64,000 nucleotides of DNA from Exiguobacterium sp. s146 (GTDB lineage Bacteria > Bacillota > Bacilli > Exiguobacteriales > Exiguobacteriaceae): assembly GCF_018618415.1 (NCBI RefSeq), contig NZ_JACSMA010000002.1, positions 558,001 through 622,000 of the forward strand, read 5' to 3'. Positions 32,910 to 41,095 of the stretch are shown piece after piece. Below the pieces are notes generated by a model that saw nothing but the letters and a program-made list of their open reading frames with translations, made no database searches and was not told the DNA's origin. The translations under genes and the position numbers were made by a program. Numbering within the stretch: the first letter of the stretch is position 1; the number at the start of each line of letters is the position of its first letter.

Positions 32910-34115
32910 TTGAAATTACGTATTGGCCTTCTAGGTCGCATCATCATCGCTATCGCATTCGGGATTTTAGTCGGTAGCATCGTACCAGAAAGCCAGAACT
33001 GGATTGTCCGGACGTTTGTCACGTTCAACACAGTCTTTGGGCAGTTCTTAGGCTTCGCCATCCCACTCATCATTCTCGCCTTCATCATTCCAGGAATCGG
33101 GGAACTTGGAAAAGGCGCTGGGAAATTGGTTGGTTTGACGGCCGCCATCGCTTACATCTCCACAATCGTCGCCGGGACGCTCGCTTACTTCACGACGAGC
33201 ACGTTGTTCCCTCAAATTTTGTCACGTAGCAGGACGTCTGCCGAAAACCCGGAAGAAGCTCTTTTGAAAAGCTTCATGGAGTTTGAGATCCCACCAGTAT
33301 TTGGCGTCATGACGGCGCTCATTCTCGCCTTCGTCATCGGCATCGGGATTGCCGCCATCGAAAGCAAGCGCTCGCTCGACCTAGCTATGGATTTCCGCGA
33401 TATCATTGAACTACTCATCAGCAAAGTCATCATTCCACTATTACCGATTCACATCGCCGGAATTTTCATGAACATGACGTATGCCGGACAAGTCGCTGAG
33501 ATTCTCTCGGTGTTCTCGCTCGTCTTCGTCACGATTATCGTTCTTCACTTGACGATGCTCTTGATTCAATACTCAGTCGCAGGTGCTCTCAACAAAGAGA
33601 ACCCACTTCGTCTCTTGAAGACGATGATGCCGGCTTACTTCACAGCCATCGGGACACAGTCGTCAGCGGCGACAATCCCGGTCACACTTCGTCAATCGAA
33701 AGCGAACAACACGGACGAAGGCGTCGCCAACTTCGTGGTGCCGCTCTGTGCGACCATTCACTTGTCAGGGTCGACGATCACGCTCACGTCGGTCGGTGTC
33801 GCCCTCATGTACTTGAACGGCATGCCGATGTCATTCGCCATCGTGCTCCCGTTCATCCTCGCCCTCGGCGTCACGATGATCGCGGCACCAGGCGTACCAG
33901 GTGGAGCCGTCATGGCCTCTCTCGGTTTGTTCGGTTCGATGCTCGGATTCAGCGAAACGATGCTCAGTCTCGTCATCGCCCTCTATTTGGCACAAGATAG
34001 CTTCGGCACGGCGACGAACGTCACGGGAGACGGGGCCATCGCCAAAATCGTGCATTACTTCAAACGCAACACAAACATTTTGGATGACGCAAAAGAACGC
34101 GAGGAAATCGCGTAA
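32910..34115 (+). CDS. dicarboxylate/amino acid:cation symporter (DAACS family)
   Basis: 401 residues if started at TTG 32910: AGAGAGG lies 9 bases before it but directly abuts the ATG at 32901. Eight or so helices; re-entrant loop HP1 with the serine-rich TQSSAATIPVTL near residue 255, HP2 with SGSTITLT near 290 and helix 8 with QDSFGTATNVTGDGAIAKI, the substrate and Na+ ligands of GltPh-like carriers. Imports glutamate/aspartate, dicarboxylates or serine/threonine with Na+ or H+; the exact substrate is not readable. Terminator follows. Confidence 0.92.
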   Translation: MKLRIGLLGRIIIAIAFGILVGSIVPESQNWIVRTFVTFNTVFGQFLGFAIPLIILAFIIPGIGELGKGAGKLVGLTAAIAYISTIVAGTLAYFTTSTLFPQILSRSRTSAENPEEALLKSFMEFEIPPVFGVMTALILAFVIGIGIAAIESKRSLDLAMDFRDIIELLISKVIIPLLPIHIAGIFMNMTYAGQVAEILSVFSLVFVTIIVLHLTMLLIQYSVAGALNKENPLRLLKTMMPAYFTAIGTQSSAATIPVTLRQSKANNTDEGVANFVVPLCATIHLSGSTITLTSVGVALMYLNGMPMSFAIVLPFILALGVTMIAAPGVPGGAVMASLGLFGSMLGFSETMLSLVIALYLAQDSFGTATNVTGDGAIAKIVHYFKRNTNILDDAKEREEIA

Positions 34116-34145
34116 TCTCGTCTCTAATTTGATAGAATGAAAAAG

Positions 34146-34174
34146 ACGGGCAAGCCATCAGGTTTGCCCGTTTT
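34146..34174 (+). terminator. intrinsic terminator after the symporter gene
   Basis: 11-bp stem (34146-34156 with 34161-34171, one G-U pair), loop ATCA, then Ts. Confidence 0.85.
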
Positions 34175-34201
34175 GTATACATACGCTGAAAGGGTGTTCA
34201 T

Positions 34202-35047
34202 ATGGAACTGATTCGTTGGAACGACCTGTCCGGATTTGAAGAACGTGTCATGCCCTACCTGCTCGAACATGAGGCCGAAAACAGCTTGATGATCGGCGTG
34301 CTCGATGCCATCAAGCAAGGCCGGTACGAGACGTATCATCAACTGACGGTCGAAGAGGACGGTGAGGTGCTCGCGATCCTGCAAGTCACGCCACCTCATC
34401 CGCTCAACTATGTGCTCGTGAAGCCGGAGCGTGAGGATGACGTCATCCGTTTCCTCGTCCCTGAACTGATGGAGAGCGGTATCCCGTTCACCGAAGTCGT
34501 CTCTCAAGCCGACCAGGCGATGAACTTCTACACCGTCTGGTACATCCTGACGGCGCGCGAGCCAAAAGTATTCATGGAGCAAGGCCTGTATCGCCTCGAC
34601 CGCGTCAATGACATCCCGCTCGCAGAAGGATCGATGCGGCCGGCGACCGAGCACGATGAGACGTTCCTCGTGAAGGCGTATAACGCGTTCGAAAAGGAAA
34701 CTGGTCTTCCGGCCTCCTCGAAAGACGAGGCCCGGCACAAAATCGCCGTCATGCTCGACAAGCACGAAGTGTACGTCTGGGAAGTCGAAGGCGAGGTCGT
34801 CTCCTGCGCGAAGAAGTCGCGTGAGACAGCGAACGGGGTCACCGTCTCGTTCGTCTACACGCCGAAAGCGTTCCGCAAGCGTGGCTATGCCCGCTCGCTC
34901 GTCGCCGAGCTGAGCCGAGAGCTCCTGACGACGAAACAATATTGCACGCTCTATACGGATTTGAGCAACCCGACATCGAACAAGATTTACAAAGAAGTCG
35001 GCTATCAAAAAATCTTCACCTCGGCGTGGATTCGATTGCCTAGCTGA
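34202..35047 (+). CDS. GNAT-family N-acetyltransferase
   Basis: 281 residues. The C-terminal half holds the GNAT fold: VSFVYTPKAFRKRGYARSLVAELSRELL (acetyl-CoA motif A, RxxGxA) near 225-250 and YTDLSNPTSNKIYKEVGYQKI (motif B) near 255. The N-terminal half is a divergent, inactive GNAT-like repeat, as in other two-domain Bacillales acetyltransferases. Substrate unknown. ATG preceded by AAAGGGTG. Single gene. Confidence 0.9.
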   Translation: MELIRWNDLSGFEERVMPYLLEHEAENSLMIGVLDAIKQGRYETYHQLTVEEDGEVLAILQVTPPHPLNYVLVKPEREDDVIRFLVPELMESGIPFTEVVSQADQAMNFYTVWYILTAREPKVFMEQGLYRLDRVNDIPLAEGSMRPATEHDETFLVKAYNAFEKETGLPASSKDEARHKIAVMLDKHEVYVWEVEGEVVSCAKKSRETANGVTVSFVYTPKAFRKRGYARSLVAELSRELLTTKQYCTLYTDLSNPTSNKIYKEVGYQKIFTSAWIRLPS

Positions 35048-35089
35048 TTTGATGCGCCTCCCCTATACTGTAGGTGGAGGCGATTTTTG

Positions 35090-35296
35090 ATGAACAGATT
35101 ATTCGGTTGGTGGCAACGTATCCCGAGCCGGATCCGGATGACCGTCTTGACGCTTGTCACGCTCGCCGTGCTCGGCTATATGGTGTTTCTCGGGGGCCGG
35201 AGCATGCTTGACGACCCGAACCGGGACACGCTCTGGCTGAGCGTCATCGGTGCCGCCCTACTAACCTTTATCGCGTATAAGGCAACAAAAAAGTGA
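35090..35296 (+). CDS. small membrane protein
   Basis: 68 residues from ATG 35090 with GTGGAGG 9 bases upstream. Arg/Trp-rich head (NRLFGWWQRIPSRIRMT), two membrane helices (about 17-35 and 46-62) and a Lys tail. No family recognised. A TATACT at about 35063 may be its -10. Confidence 0.7.
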   Translation: MNRLFGWWQRIPSRIRMTVLTLVTLAVLGYMVFLGGRSMLDDPNRDTLWLSVIGAALLTFIAYKATKK

Positions 35297-35321
35297 TCGA
35301 CGCGTTCGTCGATCACTTTTT
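35288..35321 (+). terminator. bidirectional intrinsic terminator
   Basis: 15-bp perfect stem (35288-35302 with 35307-35321) with A and T runs on the two sides, between the converging small membrane protein and M23 peptidase genes. Confidence 0.93.
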
Positions 35322-35329
35322 GTATAGGC

Positions 35330-36631
35330 TTAGAAGAATGAAGCTGGGTTGACCGTGCTGCCCGCGCTCGAAGATGAGTACGAGTAACCGCCACGGTGGA
35401 TTTCGAAGTGCAAGTGTGAACCTGTCGAGTTCCCTGTGCTACCCATCGCTCCGATGTTTTGACCTTGTGTCACACGTTGACCGGCCGATACCGATACCGA
35501 GCTCATGTGTGCGTAGACTGTCGTCCAAACTTGACCGTTCAAGACGTGCGTGATGATGACGTGGTTCCCGTAAGCGCCACCCCATCCGGCACGTGTGACC
35601 GTACCTGTTTGGGCTGCGTTGATCGGTGTGCCGACCGGTGCTGCGATATCAAGTCCGTTGTGGAACGAGTAGCCGTTCGCACCGCTTGCCGCGCCCCATC
35701 CTTGTGAGAGACGACCGTTCGCTGGACGTTGGAACATACCGCCGCTCGCTGGAACAGATGCCGCTGCCGAAGCTGTCGGTGTGCTTGCCGCGCTAGCGCC
35801 CGTGTTTGATGCTTGTTGTTTCTTCGCAGCCGCTGCTGCCGCTGCCGCACGTTTCGCTTCTTCAGCCGCACGACGTTGTGCTTCCATTTCAGCTTTGATG
35901 GCTTTCTCTTGCGCTTTGAGTGTCGACTCCATTTCCTGGAGGCTCATCAATTTCGATTCGAACTTCACTTTCTCAGCGTTGAGTTTCTTAATCTTCGCTG
36001 CGCGCTCTTTCATTTTCTTGTTGAGCGTCTTTTGACGTTGTTCGAGTTCTTCTTTTTGTTTCACGAGAGCATCGCGCTCGGCTTTCAACTCAGCTTGCGC
36101 TGCAGCCAATTTTTCTTTCGTCGCTTGATACTCTTCGAAGATTTGTTTGTCGTTCTCTTGAATCGTACCTGCCGTGATCATGCGTGTGAGCAAGTCACCG
36201 AAGTCTTTCGATCCGAAGATGAACTCCGCCCAGTCGATTGAGCCGCCGCCATTTTTTTGCATCGTGGCCATGCGCTCTTTCATGAGCTCTTCTTGTGCCT
36301 TCATTTTCGCTTCATATTGCTTGATCTGCTTTTGAAGGGCTGCAATTTTTTGTTGTGTCGCACGAATCTCAGCTTTCTTTTGCGCGACGTCGTTGATGAC
36401 GTCTTGGAGTTCAGCATCTAACTTGTTGATTTCTTGCTGCTCTTTGCTGATCGCCTGTTCACGTTTTTTGATCGAGGCGTTCGCTTTGCTCTGTTCACTG
36501 TTATTCTGTTGTTGCTGCTGTTGCACCTTTTTCTGCTTGTCCGTAAGTGACGCTGCATAGCCAGGTGTCGTGCCGCTAATGAGAAGAGCTCCTAAAGTGA
36601 CGGTTGCTGCAAGTTTCTTCAAGTTAACCAA
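35330..36631 (-). CDS. secreted M23 peptidoglycan hydrolase with coiled coil
   Basis: 433 residues from TTG 36631 (GGAGGG 7 bases upstream). Signal peptide of about 27 residues (LVNLKKLAATVTLGALL, cleavage near GYAA), then a ~240-residue Gln/Lys/Glu-rich coiled coil of EnvC/CwlO type, an Ala-rich linker and a C-terminal LytM domain: HNGLDIAAPVGTP, VIITHVL, YAHMSS and HLHFEIHRGG supply the zinc ligands (H...D...HxH). Endopeptidase acting on peptide crosslinks in the wall. A WalR-like box upstream suggests control by the WalRK wall-stress system. Confidence 0.93.
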   Translation of the reverse strand: MVNLKKLAATVTLGALLISGTTPGYAASLTDKQKKVQQQQQQNNSEQSKANASIKKREQAISKEQQEINKLDAELQDVINDVAQKKAEIRATQQKIAALQKQIKQYEAKMKAQEELMKERMATMQKNGGGSIDWAEFIFGSKDFGDLLTRMITAGTIQENDKQIFEEYQATKEKLAAAQAELKAERDALVKQKEELEQRQKTLNKKMKERAAKIKKLNAEKVKFESKLMSLQEMESTLKAQEKAIKAEMEAQRRAAEEAKRAAAAAAAAKKQQASNTGASAASTPTASAAASVPASGGMFQRPANGRLSQGWGAASGANGYSFHNGLDIAAPVGTPINAAQTGTVTRAGWGGAYGNHVIITHVLNGQVWTTVYAHMSSVSVSAGQRVTQGQNIGAMGSTGNSTGSHLHFEIHRGGYSYSSSSAGSTVNPASFF

Positions 36632-36719
36632 TGTGCTTCCCTCCGCTGAGTTCTCTGAATTTCTATATAAAATAGATCGCATAAGTTATAAGGCGAAATT
36701 CGTTATCGCTCTGAGACTC

Positions 36720-36774
36720 ATTATAGCAATCTAAACCTAAAGTTATTTTACACTTATATTTCATTCCCGTTACA
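36720..36774 (-). promoter_or_regulatory. promoter and WalR-like box of the M23 peptidase gene
   Basis: TGCTATAAT gives an extended -10 (hexamer 36720-36725). At 36758-36774 on the minus strand TGTAAC-N5-TGAAAT matches the WalR direct-repeat consensus (TGTWAH-N5-TGTWAH) with one mismatch, placed about 33 bases upstream of the -10. Confidence 0.55.
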
Positions 36775-36857
36775 TTGACCTCTTTTAGGTTTTATCCGTT
36801 TAAAAATGGGGGTATAGATCGGTTTTGCATTACTTCATGTCACAAAAACGTTATAAA

Positions 36858-36891
36858 TAAAAAAGAAAAGCACTTCATGAAAGCGCTTTTC
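36858..36891 (-). terminator. intrinsic terminator after the VanZ gene
   Basis: 11-bp stem with one G-U pair (36865-36875 with 36881-36891), U-rich tract on the minus strand. The A/T-rich rest of the 36632-36917 gap holds only the M23 promoter region. Confidence 0.82.
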
Positions 36892-36917
36892 AAATAACTA
36901 CCTATACGATTTTTTTA

Positions 36918-37436
36918 CTACCTCGGAGCCACGAACCCCGATCGTGACCGATTATGACGTCTTTGTTTGAAAAGCAGAAATCCGCCGATGAGGAGGATGC
37001 CGCAGGCGGCACCAAAGCTGTCGAGCATGACGTCTTGAATGAGCGGCGTGCGCTCGGGCGTCAAGCTTTGATGGAACTCATCAAAGATGGCGACCGTGTT
37101 CGCGAGCGCCCAGGCGAACAAGAGTGTCAGCCCGGCATGGAGTCGCGTGCGCGACACCGCTTTGACGAGAAGGGCCCCGAGGGCGAAGAAGACGGTGAAG
37201 TGCGCCGCTTTCCGAATCAAGAACTCGATCAAGCCGGCGCTCCCTTTCGCCTCGAGCGATACCGGTCCTCCGGCGTACTCGAAGTCGACGGTCGAAAGGA
37301 CGGGCTCGGCCCACGTCCAATCGATGCGTTCGAGCGGTGAGACGATGCTCTGGTCCGAATATGGGGTCGCGCTCGAGAAGAATAAGCCAATCAGGATCAA
37401 TCCGATCCATATAAATTCATTTTTCAATATGTACAT
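36918..37436 (-). CDS. VanZ family membrane protein
   Basis: 172 residues from ATG 37436 (AGGAAAGG 4-8 bases upstream). Four to five membrane helices. RKAAHFTVFFALGALL in helix 2 and DEFHQSLTPERTPLIQDVMLDSFGAACG before the last helix are the VanZ signature. VanZ of enterococci gives low-level teicoplanin resistance; chromosomal relatives are of unknown role in the envelope. Single gene. Confidence 0.92.
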   Translation of the reverse strand: MYILKNEFIWIGLILIGLFFSSATPYSDQSIVSPLERIDWTWAEPVLSTVDFEYAGGPVSLEAKGSAGLIEFLIRKAAHFTVFFALGALLVKAVSRTRLHAGLTLLFAWALANTVAIFDEFHQSLTPERTPLIQDVMLDSFGAACGILLIGGFLLFKQRRHNRSRSGFVAPR

Positions 37437-37598
37437 GACACCTTTCCTTTCTACAACGAGTTTCATTATACGTCGTCCCATCCGTCTTCAGGTAACAACG
37501 ACATCATCGTTTCGTGACAATTTGATTGCGGGCAACCGATTCAAAGTCGTGTCTTGAAATCCCACTTGGTATAATAAAGAAAAAAAGGGGGAATCAGC

Positions 37599-38072
37599 AT
37601 GATTTATCAATATGAAGCGGCCGACATGAACGGCAAGCTCCAACCGCTATCGAAATATGAAGGAGATGTCCTATTGATCGTCAACACGGCGAGCAAATGC
37701 GGTTTCACCCCGCAGCTCGACGGCCTCGAGAAACTATATGAACGTTATCAAGGCCGAGGGTTCCATATCCTCGGCTTCCCGTGCAACCAGTTCGGCAATC
37801 AAGACCCGGGATCGAACGAGGAGATCAACGAGTTCTGTCAATTGAACTACGGCGTGACGTTCCCGATGTTCGCCAAGGTCGACGTGAACGGCAAGGACGC
37901 CCACCCGCTCTTCCAATACTTATCGAAAGAAGCTCCAGGCCTGCTCGGCTCGAAGACGATCAAATGGAACTTCACGAAGTTCCTCGTCGACCGGAACGGC
38001 AACGTCATCGAGCGATTCTCGCCGCAGACGACGCCGGACGAAATCGAGACGGCCGTCAAACGCCTGTTATAA
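37599..38072 (+). CDS. bsaA: glutathione peroxidase (thioredoxin-dependent type)
   Basis: 157 residues. Peroxidatic Cys34 in [12 protein letters not shown], then [19 protein letters not shown] and the tryptophan motif [19 protein letters not shown], the catalytic Cys-Gln-Trp-Asn set. In Bacillota such enzymes reduce lipid and organic hydroperoxides using thioredoxin. ATG follows AAGGGGG. Single gene near the ohr locus (another peroxide defence), but not co-transcribed with it. Confidence 0.95.
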   Translation: MIYQYEAADMNGKLQPLSKYEGDVLLIVNTASKCGFTPQLDGLEKLYERYQGRGFHILGFPCNQFGNQDPGSNEEINEFCQLNYGVTFPMFAKVDVNGKDAHPLFQYLSKEAPGLLGSKTIKWNFTKFLVDRNGNVIERFSPQTTPDEIETAVKRLL

Positions 38073-38075
38073 GTC

Positions 38076-38116
38076 AAAGGATGGTCCGCCGCAAGCCGGC
38101 AGGCCATCCTTTTTTT
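38076..38116 (+). terminator. intrinsic terminator after the glutathione peroxidase gene
   Basis: 9-bp outer stem (38076-38084 with 38104-38112) with a GC-rich inner hairpin and seven T residues. Confidence 0.88.
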
Positions 38117-39038
38117 AGCGCGGCGTGATGAAATTGATCGTATAGAACGGGCTCGCCTCCTCATTGTAGACGAGACCGACCGATACGTGCGTGAAGCCAT
38201 CTTTCAAGATGTTCTCCCGGTGGCCGAGCGAGTTCATCAGTCCCCAGTGGGCGTGAAAGACGCTCATCTGCCCCATCGCCAAGTTCTCGCCGGCGAGGGA
38301 GTAGGCGATGCCGGCCTCGTTCATCCGCTCGAACGGGTCGCGGCCTTCAGGGTCGGTATGGCTAAAGAAATTGTGCCGGGCCATGTTCTCACTATGGGCA
38401 CGCACGACCGGTAACAGCGGTTCATAGTCGGCGAGCGCCGACAGGCCGAACTTCTGGCGGTCCCAGTTCACGAGCATCCGCATCAACTGCTCGTTCGCGA
38501 CGAGATTGTCTTCCGACACATCACCGTAATAGCCGTCACTCGACTCCTCGACGTCCTGGTCGACCGTGAGCACAGCTTTTAGCTTGTCGTCGTCGTGTTG
38601 ATCGAAGAAAAGCGTCACGTAGTCATCGTTCATGGCGTAGACCTTAAAGGACGGGTCGTCCGGAATCAAATAACGTTTCAGTCCTTTATTATAAGACTTG
38701 ACCTCATCGAAGCCGATTTGCTCGACTTGTTGTCGTGTCGTCTCGCCCACGATGAGCCCTTCAAAGATGCTGCCCGTCTCGAACTGATACTGGCCTTGCT
38801 TCGACCCGTCGGCATCAATCAATTCGAGGCTACGGTCGCCGCTCTTCTCGAGCAAGTACCAGTGGTGCCCGGCATATTGGCTCGTGAAGCGCGGGGCGTC
38901 GGTCGAGCGTTCTTGCTCCTCCGCCACTTCCGTCGACTTCACTTGAATGCTCGTCGGCGCCGACACGTTTGGCACTTCAAATTTCCAGGCCGCATACATG
39001 CCGAAGGCGAGCAATAAAATCACTAGTTTACGAAACAT
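38115..39038 (-). CDS. membrane-anchored CAP (SCP/PR-1) domain protein
   Basis: 307 residues from ATG 39038 (AAAGGAG 5 bases upstream). An N-terminal hydrophobic anchor (RKLVILLLAFGMYAAWKF), a CAP-associated N-terminal domain (SIFEGLIVGETTRQQVEQIGF...YNKGLKRYLI), then the C-terminal CAP domain with VRAHSENMARHNFFSHTDPEGRDPFERM, GENLAMG, and SLGHRENILKDGFTHVSVGL. The His and Glu of CAP are present. Similar to YlbC. The gene starts 20 bases after the ohrR stop codon and is probably co-transcribed with it. Confidence 0.92.
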   Translation of the reverse strand: MFRKLVILLLAFGMYAAWKFEVPNVSAPTSIQVKSTEVAEEQERSTDAPRFTSQYAGHHWYLLEKSGDRSLELIDADGSKQGQYQFETGSIFEGLIVGETTRQQVEQIGFDEVKSYNKGLKRYLIPDDPSFKVYAMNDDYVTLFFDQHDDDKLKAVLTVDQDVEESSDGYYGDVSEDNLVANEQLMRMLVNWDRQKFGLSALADYEPLLPVVRAHSENMARHNFFSHTDPEGRDPFERMNEAGIAYSLAGENLAMGQMSVFHAHWGLMNSLGHRENILKDGFTHVSVGLVYNEEASPFYTINFITPR

Positions 39039-39057
39039 CGCGTCTCCTTTCGAAAAC

Positions 39058-39504
39058 CTACTCCTCTCGCTCACCGAACGCACGCAACCGCGCCTTGATG
39101 TCGATGAGCATCTCCATATAAGCGACATACGTCGCCTCATCTATATTCAGCATACCACTCACTTTGAGCGGTACCTCCTCGGCCTGCTTACGCAATGCGC
39201 TCCCAGACGGCGTGAGTGACAACAGGACACGGCGCTCGTCGTCGGTCGCCCGCACTTTCTCTACATAACCGATTTGAATGAGCCGTTTGACGAGCGGTGA
39301 CAATGTGCCCGAATCAAGCGTGAGCCGCTCCCCGAGCTGTTTCAAATCGATATTGTCCTCTTCCCATAAAACGAGCATGACCAAGTACTGGCTATATGTC
39401 AGGTTTAACGGCGCCAAGATTGGGCGATATAATCTTGTAAGCTCTTTTGAAGCGGTATAGAGCTGAAAACAGATCTGATGCTCTAATGTTAACGAACTTT
39501 TCAT
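39058..39504 (-). CDS. ohrR: organic hydroperoxide sensor/repressor OhrR
   Basis: 148-residue MarR-family repressor. The N-terminal reactive Cys sits in LEHQICFQLYTASKEL (Cys12), aligned with Cys15 of B. subtilis OhrR; the two partner tyrosines are in LYRPILAPLNLTYSQYLVMLVLWE; the winged helix is QLGERLTLDSGTLSPLVKRLIQIGYVEKVRATDDERRVLLSLT. Oxidation of the Cys by organic hydroperoxides releases DNA. It diverges from ohrA across a 118-base gap with a clear operator. Confidence 0.96.
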   Translation of the reverse strand: MKSSLTLEHQICFQLYTASKELTRLYRPILAPLNLTYSQYLVMLVLWEEDNIDLKQLGERLTLDSGTLSPLVKRLIQIGYVEKVRATDDERRVLLSLTPSGSALRKQAEEVPLKVSGMLNIDEATYVAYMEMLIDIKARLRAFGEREE

Positions 39505-39544
39505 AGTATTTCCTCCGGCTATAGTCTTAGGACAAGCATATCAT

Positions 39545-39593
39545 TTGATTATCTGTTTGACTGCTCTATAATTAGATTGTGCACAACTTAATT
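39545..39593 (+). promoter_or_regulatory. ohrA promoter with OhrR operator
   Basis: -35 TTGATT (39545-39550), 16 bases, -10 TATAAT (39567-39572). A 24-bp inverted repeat (39570-39581 with 39582-39593; arms match at 10 of 12) overlaps the -10, with the AATTA...TTGTG|CACAA...TAATT layout known for OhrR operators. Confidence 0.9.
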
Positions 39594-39622
39594 GCCTAAA
39601 AACGAAATGGAGGAATTGAATC

Positions 39623-40036
39623 ATGAAACCATTATTCACAGCTTCTGCAACTGCAATTGGTGGCCGCGAAGGTCGCGTCACATCGTCGGACGGCGTCATC
39701 GACTTGAACGTTTCGATGCCTGGCTCAAAACACGCGGACGAAGCGACGAACCCAGAGCAATTGTTCGCAGCAGGTTATGCGGCATGTTTCGGTAGCGCCT
39801 TGAACCTCGTTATCGGCAAAGAACGTATTAAAACAGATGGCTCGAACGTCACAGGACACGTGACGCTCAACCAAGACGATGAAGGCTTCTTCATCTCGGT
39901 CGAACTCGAAGTCGAAATCAAAGGTGTCGACCAAGCGACGGCGGAACGTCTCGTCGAAGCGGCACACCAAGTTTGCCCGTACTCGAAAGCGACACGCGGC
40001 AATGTCGACGTCAAATTGACAGCTAAAGCAGCATAA
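39623..40036 (+). CDS. ohrA: organic hydroperoxide resistance protein
   Basis: 137-residue Ohr/OsmC thiol peroxidase. The two redox cysteines are in FAAGYAACFGSAL (Cys55) and AAHQVCPYSKATRGN (about Cys119). It detoxifies organic and lipid hydroperoxides using lipoylated partners; the odhB lipoyl protein of this window is one possible source of lipoyl groups, as known in other species. GGAGGAA 8 bases upstream of ATG. Expression should be released when OhrR is oxidised. Confidence 0.96.
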   Translation: MKPLFTASATAIGGREGRVTSSDGVIDLNVSMPGSKHADEATNPEQLFAAGYAACFGSALNLVIGKERIKTDGSNVTGHVTLNQDDEGFFISVELEVEIKGVDQATAERLVEAAHQVCPYSKATRGNVDVKLTAKAA

Positions 40037-40043
40037 TCCGATG

Positions 40044-40069
40044 GCCCGCTTCCGAGCGGGCTTTTTTTT
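40044..40069 (+). terminator. intrinsic terminator of ohrA
   Basis: 7-bp GC stem (40044-40050 with 40055-40061), TCCG loop, eight T residues. Confidence 0.92.
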
Positions 40070-40131
40070 GCGTCTCCCTACTCTACAGAGTAGAATGAAG
40101 AAACGAACGATTCATCGAAAGGAGGCGGACG

Positions 40132-40989
40132 ATGTTCAAAGGTAAACGCAAATATGTGACAATCGGCGTCGGGGTCGCATTCCTCTTCGCCGCTTTCTAT
40201 AATGGTCTGACCATCCGAAACTACGCAGTCGAGTCTGACAAAATCGCATCGGGACAATCGTTCCGGGTCGTCCTGTTGTCCGATTTGCATGGCTACTCGT
40301 ACGGGGACGACCAACGCGTCTTAATTGACAAGGTGCGGGAACAAGAACCAGACTTGATCGCCCTACCCGGCGATATTCTCGACCGCTTTCGCTCACCCGA
40401 CGCCTCCTTCGAATTGATTGAAGGATTGCAAGGTATCGCGCCGATGTATTTCGTGACCGGTAACCATGAGATTGACGGATCGGACGATTTCGTCCGTCAT
40501 GACGTCAAAGACGTGTTCCGCTCCTATGGCGTGACGGTGCTCGAGAACGAGGTGGTCTCGGTCAACGTCAACGGCGTTGACATTCTCGTCGGCGGGCTCG
40601 AAGACCCGCTCCGAACGTACACCGAAAATATCCATGCGAGATGGGAAGAGACGGCGTTGACTTCGCTAGGCGATGTCGATACGGAGACGGCGTTCAGTCT
40701 ATTGTTGTCACACCGGGCCGAACAGGTCGAGACGTACGCCGCCTTGCCGTTCGACCTCGTCCTATCGGGCCATGCCCACGGCGGTCAGGTACGCATCCCG
40801 TATCTATTGAACGGACTGTACGCGCCGGACCAGGGCTTCTTTCCGAAGTATGCCGGCGGTCTGTACGAGCACGAGTCGTTCACTCACGTCATCGGGCGCG
40901 GCTTCAACTATAGCGTTAGCGTACCACGTGTATTCAATCCACCGGAGATTGTCGTCATCGACGTCACTGGGACCGGGGCTCCTCAGTGA
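40132..40989 (+). CDS. membrane-anchored metallophosphoesterase (YkuE-like)
   Basis: 285 residues with an uncleaved N-terminal helix (about 8-25). Calcineurin-type motifs in order: LLSDLHG, LPGDILDR, VTGNHEIDG, LLSHRAE and LSGHAHGGQVR, i.e. the full two-metal site (DxH, GDxxD, GNHE, H, GHxH). YkuE-like enzymes act outside the membrane, on UDP-diacylglucosamine analogues or phosphodiesters; the substrate here is not visible. AAAGGAGG 8 bases upstream of ATG. Confidence 0.92.
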   Translation: MFKGKRKYVTIGVGVAFLFAAFYNGLTIRNYAVESDKIASGQSFRVVLLSDLHGYSYGDDQRVLIDKVREQEPDLIALPGDILDRFRSPDASFELIEGLQGIAPMYFVTGNHEIDGSDDFVRHDVKDVFRSYGVTVLENEVVSVNVNGVDILVGGLEDPLRTYTENIHARWEETALTSLGDVDTETAFSLLLSHRAEQVETYAALPFDLVLSGHAHGGQVRIPYLLNGLYAPDQGFFPKYAGGLYEHESFTHVIGRGFNYSVSVPRVFNPPEIVVIDVTGTGAPQ

Positions 40990-40998
40990 GCCCCTTTT
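40975..40998 (+). terminator. intrinsic terminator after the phosphoesterase gene
   Basis: GGGGCTC/GAGCCCC stem (40975-40981 with 40988-40994) that includes the stop codon, then four Ts. Confidence 0.75.
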
Positions 40999-41095
40999 CC
41001 TATTTTCCCCAAAAACCGGATTCGCATGCGTGTGAAACGGGTAGAATACTCTTGTTGTGACTTACCTGTTTTCAAAAAAAGGAGGAAGTGAACAT

